A stretch of DNA of 64,000 nt from Syngnathus acus (lineage: Eukaryota; Chordata; Actinopteri; Syngnathiformes; Syngnathidae): positions 4,932,631 to 4,996,630 of the forward strand of contig NC_051108.1 of assembly GCF_901709675.1 (NCBI RefSeq). Reading direction: 5' to 3'. The position numbers were made by a program, and so were the translations under genes. Shown here piece after piece: positions 55,001 to 64,000 of the stretch. The first letter of the stretch is position 1. Every line of letters begins with the position of its first letter. The notes under the pieces are model-generated. The model ran no database searches. It saw only the letters and a program-made list of their open reading frames with translations, and was not told the origin of the DNA.

Positions 55001-58000
55001 CCCCCACACTAGAGATTTTATCTTCTCTTCTTTTGTAATCCAACTAAAAGGATTGAACTGGTATTGATTGTTTCCCCAGGTCCCACCATGTCAAGATGAC
55101 ATGTTTTATAATGCACTCAGTTTGGTGCAAGAATAACAAATTCAAGTTCACAAGAGATTAACTTGTGAAATGAGGATGTGGAGGCTAAAGTTGAACTACA
55201 TAATAATGCAGCCCAGGTTGCCTCAGGCTTTTGTATCTCATGTAATGCATTTTGAGATTGTACTGAACCAATTACTTTTTTTTAATATTCATTGATTATG
55301 CTGCCTTTCCATAAAAATAAATATTTGCATTACAGTATTTTTTAGTGTGAGAATGGACGGATAAATGTTAATAATATGTGTACACATGATTGAACGAATG
55401 ACGGACAGAAGCTTGTGTAAGTCAAGATTTTTTTTTTTTAAATTGGGTGTTTACATCATTAGATGTCATGGGGGGCACTTTTTCATCAGTGCATGTAAGA
55501 CTAAGCACTTCCTAATAAGATTTAAAGCCAATGTATTATTACTCATATGAAAAAAATGCTATCGACTGCTATTGACTTTTACTTTGGAAGAACCAACCAG
55601 AAGTAGCTTAGTCTCCACTCAGGAACTTGGCAGCTGATACGTCAAAGCGCGCACACAGATTGTGAAGAGTTGATGCTGTGGCAGGGTCAGAGACGATAGT
55701 AAGTACAGTTCAGCAAAAAGCAAACGCTGCATCACGGGATTATTTGACTTTTTCTTTCTTTTTTCTTTTATTATCTTCCCGTTGTCACTTTTTTCTTCAA
55801 GCACTTGCTTCCAACGTGAAACAACTTCTTTTTGAGCATTTTTTTTTTTTTACCCAATAAATCTCGGCGGGAGTGACTGATGACCGATCATCAAAAGGTG
55901 AGAACAAGGTAATAATAACTCAAATGTTCATTAATCAATGTCTTTTTTTATTTTATCTGGAGTACTTACTGGTTGATGAAGCTCCCCTTGTCACGTATGT
56001 ATACACGACCCGTTTCATAATCCAACAGGTAAAGTTATGATGTAAAAATGATCAAGTAAATATCGTGTCACAAGAATTGTTTGCATATAATTAGATCCAT
56101 GAACTAAAAGTAATAAATGTACAAAAATAATATGCCTCAAATTGGATTGATTATTTTGCGGTAGTCTTGAACACTGAGATGTGCCCAAATGCTTTTGAGC
56201 CACTGAAGATTAATAAATAATATTTGTCATATTTTTATTTTTTTAAACTCTTGACCGCACTCTTTTTTTTTTATGGTAGTGCATAAAAACTTTTATATCA
56301 AACTTTCCTCATTCACATACTTCTAGACCTGCATCAACACCTATTGTAACGGAATCTGATTTCATGATAGTTTATTTTATTTTGATGGGAAAAGGTCAAG
56401 GCTGCCATATCTATTACTACTTGCCAACAAGACTCCTAAAATTCTACACTATTGACTCGCTGTCACTGCCAGCCCAACTTTCCAGTGGCCATTTAACCTC
56501 AGCCTCATCAATATTTTGAAGCCCACTCTACCGCAAATATTTTTTATAGACCATGGTAATCTGCAGTTTTTCTCAAAAATCAATTCTGTCACTGGTTGCT
56601 ATGGAATCCTGGCGGCATAATTTAAAGGCCCCGTTAAATTGACGGTTACAGTAACTGAAGAATTTATAACTCATCAATATTTTTATGTTTTGATACAATG
56701 TAATCACAGTATGGAAATGATAGAAAATGGCAAAAGGTGATGAATATCATTAACATATTAAAAGGAATAACAAGAACTGTCAAAATGATGGCCTTGATAG
56801 TTCTAGTGTTGAGGTCAGCTCTTTTGTACATTATTTATAATACTGTGATTTATTCTGTTTCAGTAAGTTACCAGAAGAGTCAATTTGATGTGCAATAAAT
56901 ACTGCATTGCGGTGTGTAACCGCCCCAAAACTGCTCAATCGTCCTCAACGGTAAACAACGTCTTTTATTAGAGATCAGAGACACAGCTCTGTATGTATAA
57001 TTTTCCTTGATGTGGTAGTAGACCACAGCTTCTTCGTTTCTCCAGAGCCTGTAGTATGTCCAGTGCCCCGGGGAAGATAAAATCTCATATTGTGCTTGAA
57101 GTATATGCCACCTCACATAAAACATGTTCAGAAAGATCTCGAATCAATGTAGAAAGACTAAGTAATAAATCATTTATTGAGCTGATCAAAGAAGCGCTTT
57201 GGGTTTGTTATTGTTGTGTTTTAGTTGAGATATTTACTGCTGATGAAAATCAGTGCCAGTAGCTTTTTTTTTTTTTTATATATTTGTCTGGAAGGATTCA
57301 ATTTTGCAATGATGAGTTAGAGTTGATAATCATTTGTTTATATTTGCTTCTAGTATGTGTTTATGTGAGTAAGTAGCACAGGGAAGGTTATTGTTTTGGA
57401 ATAAATAATAAAAAATAATAAATTTGAACGCATGTTGAACTCACCAATGAAAGGCATTGATCAAGTTATAAACAACATCATGTTTGCTTTTAACGGCAAA
57501 TAAAACTGACAAAGCAGTCTTTGTCGTGGACACATAGGCAACCAGTGCGTCTGGCACGGTAAAAAATTCCCCACAACTCAGACTTAAAAAAATTCTTCTT
57601 CAGAGTTTTCAGCTATATATATAAAGTAGTATTTTGAAGATAACCATTAACAATAAATAATAGGACATGTATTTTCTATGGTGATGCAATGCTAGGAGGG
57701 GCAAAGCGTGTGTGTGTGCGCGCGTGTGTTGGTGTGTGTGTGTGTTTGTGTGTGTGTGAACCGGAAGAAAACCAGTTGGGGGGCATGCTAGCATGTTATG
57801 CACAGACATTATTATCCTGTCTTGTTAAATACAAATAATCTTCAATGTGCTGAGACTGCTCATCCTTCCTTGCACCGTGGAACATCCGAGTCACTTTCGA
57901 CACAATTTGATGATGATGACAGAAGCAAATTTAAAAAGAATCTATTAAATCGACCCTTTAAGATGATTGCAGTTGCTGTAATAGTGGAGGCGTTGTGCTT

Positions 58001-60814
58001 TCAACAAACTCCAAAGGCTTGTCTTTTAATACCAGCTGCTGGCAGCATGTTTGAAGTAGAATTGCTTCTTGCAGTTGTAGGTGGAAAAAAAAAAGATTTC
58101 CCAAGCCTGGGGTCGGCAACCTTAAAGAAAAAAAAAAAAACATGAACCACAAAACCCATTTGAGAATAACAGTGGGTGTGAATTAAAAATAATTCATTTA
58201 ACAACTTAAAACATACGTATTTGTAAAATTATGGAAAAAAAAATTCTGCTGTCAACCCTCTGAACCAAGTAACCAATTATGACCTTGTGCAAAGCTATAG
58301 AAAGTTTTGCTTGAGCAAAGAATGTAACCTCTCTGAAAAGAACTTTTCCAGAAATCAAATTCCATAAACATTGATAAATTGTGCATGGTATGTGCGAGTG
58401 AGAATTCTGTGAAACTGTCGGAGGATTATAAGAATATGCTTGGTCGAAGTTGAGATTGTATTCATCGAAATAAAACTGAGGGACAAGAACTCTGTGTGTG
58501 TGTGTGGGGGGGGGGGGCAGTATGACAATATTGAATATATATAATAATAATATAATTGAATAAAAATATTCAATAGTGGCAGCTCTTTAGTTACTAGCTG
58601 ACGCACAAACGATTGGATCGTCTGATCAGTATTTGTAACTAGTGTCACGTTTTTTTTTTCCCGATCCAGCATCCACACTTATCGAGCGTCCCCCTTAAAC
58701 AAAGATTAGCAGAATCTATTTGATAAAACTGTTCAACTCTATTGACAGGATTGTGAAGTACTGCACTTGATGAAACTTTCGGGTATTGTAAGGACGTGAG
58801 GATGAATTGAAAAACATATGGCCACCAGTCAATTATGGGCAAGATAATCATTCGCGTTCATGATGAGTGTGAACTGAATCGTGGTGCTTGATAAGAAGTC
58901 GTACAAGCGAATCACACCGTCAGTAAATCAAATTCCTGTTGTTATATCTAATCCATAAATATTTTAAGTCAGATGTCATTGCAGTTGATTTGTTATTTCA
59001 CCACCGTGTATTCCCACGCATCGCACGATATTAAGTAAACACATTTGTTGATGTCGTTTCTGATGCTACAATATCCGGCGTGAATCGAATGCATTAAGAG
59101 ACAAACCTCACTTGCATTCGATAGATTCCTAGAACATTATGTCAATAGAATTGATTGTCTGAAGTTCAGACTCTGAACTTACCGTTGCAGAATACATATT
59201 TGCTTTTCATTGTTATTCACCGTCACAATCAAAAGTCACAATCAGTTTTCAAAGTGTAATGCAAATTTCCCCTGTACTCTATCTGGTGAGATTAATGAAA
59301 GTGAGGCAATCAAAATGTAATAAACAACATTGCATTATAGTTTTGAAATAACGCAAGACTTTGTTACATTGTAATTCATTCAATTTGATTTTTCACACGA
59401 ACAATCTATAACATGCTACCTTGCCTGTTGCTCATTAAGGACGGGAAAATAATTGGTGCTTAGATCCATCGCGATGGAGATGTAAATGATTCGGAGTCAA
59501 TAATGTGGCTAAATGCTAGTGTTGTGTCTCCTCGCTCCCAGAGGTCCGCAAAATAATTTGCAATACGATAATAGCGGTACATCATTACATATGCGGACCG
59601 AGTTAGCATAACAAGTAGTGACTAATTCACTTAAACCTTGACCTCAATTTTAGGCCGGTGTAAAAAAAAAAACTGAGTCTTCCATTCTTGACACTTACCT
59701 GTTTGTAATTAACCTGTTCATCTGCGGAATTCTGTTTTTGAGCATTCCTGAACTTTCTCAGGCTTTTATTTATTGGATCTTTATAAATAGACACATTCGT
59801 GAAGTGTTCAAATTCATTGAGTTTTTACAAACTTGGTCAATCTAGTACTCAGTCCCTTGTTTTTCCCGTTAGTTAAGTTTTCTTTTCTGTGTCCAAACAT
59901 CAATTTTCAGGCAGGCTACCAGAACCCTCCAATTTGTGCCAACATGATTTGCACTCATGTCAAGCATTCATCTTCTTCTGCTTCTTTGTGACATTGAAAA
60001 TGGTTCAACAAATTGCTTGTCAATTTCTTATTGATTCGGTTAGATTACAAAAACAAAAATTGCGAAAGTGCGTGTCTTTCACTCAAAATGGCAAATTTCA
60101 TTTGCTGCAGGTTCAGACACTGAATGAATTAGCATATAAATGTCATGAGTGTCATTGGATAAATTCCAATGACATCAAGACTCCAGGGGCTTCTTGGCTT
60201 ATTGTTTTTCCTCTGAATTTATGCATATTTTGTAATATATTAATTGCCAAATGGTGTTCGAAAGTCACGATTACACTCTTAACTGTATCAAAAACACATA
60301 GGGCCATAAAAATAAAGTAATTAAAAAAAAAAAGCAATGCGAACTGCAAAAAGAAACAATTTCATGTAATGTATGTTTTAGAAAAAAATGTAATCCTGAT
60401 ATTCAAATAAATTGTTGTGCGTGCCACTTTCTATAGGTTTCAGAGGTTAGGCAATTTCACAAGTTGTTTATTGAGAAGTCATGATGATGAGATTCCTGAT
60501 ATAAAATCTCAGACGGAGAGAGCTGAGGTGCAAAATCTCAAAAGTCATTCTTGTGACAGCAGGAGAGTTCAAAAAGTGCACTATCAATCAACTGGTGAAG
60601 ACCAACTTCCGAAGTTAGTGAGGCGCACGCTGTTTGATTACAAAAGGTTTCCCAGCTCCGGAGAAAATAAAAGTTATTTATAAAACTCGTATTGTGTATT
60701 CTGCCGGAAGACAGATGCCACATATGGAGGGAGAGAATTGTGAGGAATTGTGTCTACAGCCGGGGGACGACTAACGGGTGTGATCAGACATCGTATAAAT
60801 GTGGAATTCATATA
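52030..60814. other. CD2AP-OPN5 intergenic region, distal part
   Basis: No exon recognised on either strand. It contains two blocks of mixed composition that could be conserved non-coding DNA (52190-52740 and 58850-59560), a fish repeat fragment (about 54640-54720), a GT-rich run (57709-57758), and GT/G runs at 58490-58518. Confidence 0.55.
57709..57758. repeat. GT-rich microsatellite
   Basis: Imperfect GT/GC dinucleotides (gtgtgtgtgcgcgcgtgtgt) over about 50 bases. Confidence 0.88.
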
Positions 60815-60928
60815 CTGTAATTTTCGGACTATAAGCCGCACCGGACTATAAACCGCACCAGCTAAAACTCGTGATTCCGGGTTCAAAATTTGCGAAAAAA
60901 GTCACGGCTTATAGTCCGAAATTTACAG
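60815..60928. mobile_element. Compact 114-bp MITE
   Basis: Starts ctgtaattttcggactataa and ends ccgaaatttacag, flanked by TA (60813-60814 and 60929-60930). Almost entirely terminal repeat with internal ccggactataaaccgcacc; related to the other elements by the ggactataa motif. Confidence 0.8.
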
Positions 60929-61033
60929 TATATGTATTTTACAATAATTTCGTAAGGACCTGTTGTGTAGACTGTTTTTTATGCAAATAAGCAATTTTGG
61001 ATTTTCCTTCTCTTTACAGAAATCCCCCCGCTG

Positions 61034-61160
61034 ATGGCAGTGATGACGAATGAGACACACCCATCATATGTGCCCCATTACCTCCTCCGTGGTGATCCTT
61101 TTGCCTCCAGACTCTCAAAAGAAGCAGACATTGTTGCAGCTTTTTATATCTGCATTATAG
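61034..61160 (+). CDS. OPN5: OPN5 coding exon 1
   Basis: Preceded by acceptor tctttacag (61011-61019), so at least one upstream 5' UTR exon must exist. Start ATG at 61034 (a second ATG three codons on). Donor GTCAGT at 61161. Confidence 0.9.
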
Positions 61161-62584
61161 GTCAGTTTTAAAGGTTCTTGATGACGCACAACAAAACTGT
61201 TATCTGCACTCACAAAGCACAAATAATAGCGCTTGTATGGAGGTGGCCTCACAAAAACATCATTTGTTAGCTTTGCTATTGATGAATTCCAGGAAGAAAG
61301 GATAACCATCATTCTATATTGCTTATAATGAATGTGAATTGTTGGCCTGATTTACTATAAAGGTTTGCATGTGCAAAAATGGACACATACATGAATATGC
61401 ATGCACACAGATGTGGAAGCTGATCTACTAAATCAGGCTTAACCAGGATTCTTTCTGACAAATGCAATTTGCATATACCCCTCCCACAATGTATCCATAT
61501 TTTGACACAAGTTATCAAACCTGAGACAAATTCCTGTGGTAATTCTGCACGTTTAGAGGAACTGGTCCGTGTGTGTACTGTGTTGTATAAATACTTGAAA
61601 CAAGAATATAGTTATATATCCTTAGTTCTAGATGTTTTTTTTTTGCACAACCTGTATAAGAATTTATTTTTATTTTTGCACGGGCTAGTTACGCCGAGTT
61701 AGAAAGGCATGGATGCACACTCAAATTGAATATTTATTGGAATTTAAACCACAAATAGTAGACATATTGTTCTTCATTGGTTTTGGTGGCGTGCCACTGT
61801 TGTGTTAATGACAACTCGATTTGCTATCACAAACGGAGCAGGAAAGCAAACCATAGCACAATTTATCATATTCATTATTTCTTATTTTTTTAATATATTT
61901 ATATACTTCCAATTAAAGAAAGCTGCTTTACTTGTAGATTCAACTGGGCTCATTATTCCTCTTGTTTTCTTCAGTCCTCACAATGTACTTGTTTTGACTT
62001 GTCAACTCTTTCACCAACTCTACCTCAGATTCGCCTAAAATGAAATTTAACCCAATTTATCAGCCAATTAGCATCACAGTTCTCAGCCAATCAGTTCACA
62101 AAAACAACTAGTAAAATAAATCAGCCTCTCAGTTGAAGGAATCCTTTTTGTGAGTTGTTTCTAAAGTAAAAAGCAATTTAGTACTGAACTGTATTTGTTC
62201 TTAATACTTTTTTTTTCTAAATGGCAGCCTCTTACAGCAGCTTCGTTGTTTTCCCAACTCCTCTTTGCTGTCGTATACTGGAATTTCCCCATGTGGGACT
62301 AATGCAAGAATGTCAAGTCAAATGGACATTTCACAGTCTTCTGCTGACCTGAGATACATTCTTGGAATGTGGGAGGAAGAAAACCACACAGAATTTCACA
62401 AGCCCAGATTCAAACCATAATGTCATTGTTAATTATGTATTTAACACATTGCTCTCTCTTACAGGTGTTATGTCCGCAACAGGGAATGGCTATGTCTTGT
62501 ATCTGACGATCAAACGCAAAACTAAGTTGAAGCCTCCAGAGCTTATGACTGTGAATTTAGCCATCTTCGACTTTGGAATATCAG
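61034..62584 (+). CDS. OPN5: OPN5 (neuropsin), first two coding exons, partial
   Basis: Two exons of an opsin that continues to the right. Exon 1 (61034-61160) reads MAVMTNETHPSYVPHYLLRG then DPFASRLSKEADIVAAFYI, the extracellular N terminus with an N-glycosylation site and the start of helix 1. Exon 2 (62465-62584) reads GNGYVLYLTIKRKTKLKPPE and LMTVNLAIFDFGIS, that is helix 1 end, loop 1 and the start of helix 2. The YVLY..RKxKLxPxE..T.NLA pattern with PHYL..GDPFAS is the OPN5 signature. In vertebrates OPN5 is a UV/violet-sensitive opsin expressed in retina and deep brain. The Schiff-base lysine lies in later exons beyond the window, so photopigment integrity cannot be judged. Next to CD2AP as in human, which supports OPN5 rather than the OPN5-like paralogues. 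Confidence 0.9.
61343..62125. mobile_element. Possible DNA transposon remnant in OPN5 intron 1
   Basis: Left edge ggcctgatttactataaagg and right edge tagtaaaataaatcagcctc form imperfect inverted repeats around an A+T-rich interior with no open frame. The target duplication is not clear. Confidence 0.3.
62465..62584 (+). CDS. OPN5: OPN5 coding exon 2
   Basis: 120 bases, phase 1 in and out, between ctctcttacag and donor GTACTT. Encodes the helix 1-helix 2 region. Confidence 0.92.
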
Positions 62585-64000
62585 GTACTTTTTTGAATCA
62601 TTTTAAAAATCAACCCACAAATATTAACATTCCTAGATCATTTTAAGCTAGATTTTGATTTAGGGTAAATCAGGATTACAGCCTATTCAAACTATTATAC
62701 AACAAAAACATATTTTATTAAAAATCTAATCATGTTTTAAACGTGCTGGGATGTTTTTTTTTTTGGTGTTTGGCGACGTGTCCGATGAACCACATACAGA
62801 GTTCTGTTCTGTGGTTCAGCAGTCACCGATTGCTTGGTATTCCGACTCCCGAAGGGAAAATGTAATTCAAGGCTTCTTTGGACGTGCTCACGGGCTCATG
62901 ACAATTATTTAACTGAATGAATTTTTAACTAATTGTCATTTGTTTTTCCATCTTACCAATTATATTGTTGACCTGATACCATCATGGCAATTTGTTCATT
63001 CTGAAATAGTATGTCTGCATATGTCTCCTGATGGCCAGACAGTTTTGCAAAAAAACAACAACAACAATATAATCATCATGCATATAGTCTTGAAAATGAT
63101 TTTCTCCTTTGCATTAATAAACTATGAAAGGCTAATCGGAATACAACTCAATAAAATGGAAACAATGGAAACAATTTCACTGTAGCGTGAGGAGCTTTCA
63201 AGGATGAAATACTAGAACATCTCAAATGGAGATGGAACCAATACTATCAGTCAATCAAACAATCATAATGAGCATGTAAACATTTTGTATTTTATAGCAA
63301 CAAATGTAAGCATGTTGACTTCTACGAGACACATAAAATGACGCAGCGTGATTGATTTAGCATGCGGGCTTTGAGATTGACATTTGGGCTTTCACATGCT
63401 CTAATTTCTTAATTTGTTAATTTCTTGGAACTACTGTATTTCTTACAGCTCAATTGTGCATTAGAAACCGAAGAGAATTAGTTGGGCTGCTTTCCTAACT
63501 GCCCCATTTGTGTTTTTTGTTCCAGGTACTGGAATGTTACCGTTGTTAAAATACCATCCGAATGTAGGTCATGTTTTGTCGTTTGTAGCCTTGGCTTAAG
63601 TTCTTTGTCATTCTGGTCTGGTGGGAATCATGTGGCATGATTCAGATGCTGCTTGTTTGCTTGATAAAATAGAATTAAAAAACACTACGCAAATACTCGT
63701 ACTCACTCAAAAATTTACGATAGAATATGGCTCTTACTGAATTGCCTGCTATTTTGCTATTCAAAGTTGTATATCCGCTTTAACGGGGTTCCAAACAGAC
63801 TTTTGAGGAAATCGTAATCATCTGGTGTTGTCGATTCTTGGGTTAGCTTAGCAATTAGCATGACTTTTATGTTTTTCCCCGTCATCCATTCATAACGATA
63901 CTTGTCAGAAACGTATCTTATTTAACACAAATGTTTAACCCTAGTAACCAGTTGAAGCTCATTGCTAGCTCGCTTGGCATAAGTGGCACTGAGCGTACCA
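62585..64000 (+). other. OPN5: OPN5 intron 2 (start)
   Basis: No further opsin exon seen; the next expected segment of the receptor is not found by translation before the right edge. Sequence is unremarkable A+T-rich DNA. Confidence 0.6.

Noticed and set aside
60417-60683. An 88-codon plus frame just before OPN5
   Set aside because: Composition is plausible, but there is no family resemblance and no in-phase link to the OPN5 exon.
63525-63570. A possible OPN5 exon 3 after ttgttccag
   Set aside because: The translation following this acceptor does not resemble the helix 2/helix 3 region of OPN5 in any frame.
1-64000. CRISPR arrays, operons, integrons or phage-like systems
   Set aside because: Repeats here are eukaryotic MITEs, SINE/LINE fragments and microsatellites; all genes are spliced vertebrate genes.

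Overview
This is nuclear DNA from a teleost fish, about 64 kb, A+T-rich, with no bacterial, organellar or viral coding content. The evidence is short vertebrate-type exons with GT/AG borders, fish-type miniature DNA transposons, a tRNA-derived SINE and LINE tails, and four vertebrate genes in the order and orientation known from human chromosome 6p12: ADGRF cluster (-), TNFRSF21 (-), CD2AP (+), OPN5 (+). I cannot name the species; a spiny-rayed fish is a guess.

Layout. (1) Positions 1-5955, minus strand: the 5' part of an adhesion-GPCR subfamily F-like gene. It has a signal-peptide exon, a 960-base Thr/Pro-rich mucin exon, and two tandem copies of a SEA-like exon plus Cys-rich exon pair; the receptor half lies left of the window. 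(2) 6-10.5 kb: intergenic DNA with a LINE tail and a tandem duplication. (3) 11509-25569, minus strand: complete TNFRSF21 (death receptor 6), six coding exons, 656 residues, with four large transposon insertions in introns 1 and 3. (4) 25.6-28.9 kb: divergent intergenic region holding both promoters and a hAT-like element. (5) 28895-42961, plus strand: complete CD2AP, 19 coding exons, 641 residues (human 639), with three SH3 domains, proline-rich linkers, a capping-protein-interaction motif and a C-terminal coiled coil. (6) 43-61 kb: CD2AP 3' UTR and an intergenic region with MITEs and a SINE. No ADGRF2/ADGRF4 counterpart was recognised where mammals have them. (7) 61034 to the right edge, plus strand: first two coding exons of OPN5 (neuropsin).

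The genes do not form a pathway; their proximity is ancient vertebrate synteny. CD2AP is an actin/endocytosis adaptor, TNFRSF21 a death-domain receptor, OPN5 a photoreceptor opsin, and the ADGRF-like gene a mucin-like adhesion receptor.

The most notable structure is not a new system. It is the modular duplication inside the ADGRF-like gene, dated relative to a MITE that sits in only one of two homologous introns, together with a dense set of TA-flanked MITEs, two of them chimeric with a hAT-like fragment, and an 86-bp perfect palindrome. All gene models come from reading open frames, splice signals and phase; no alignment was run.
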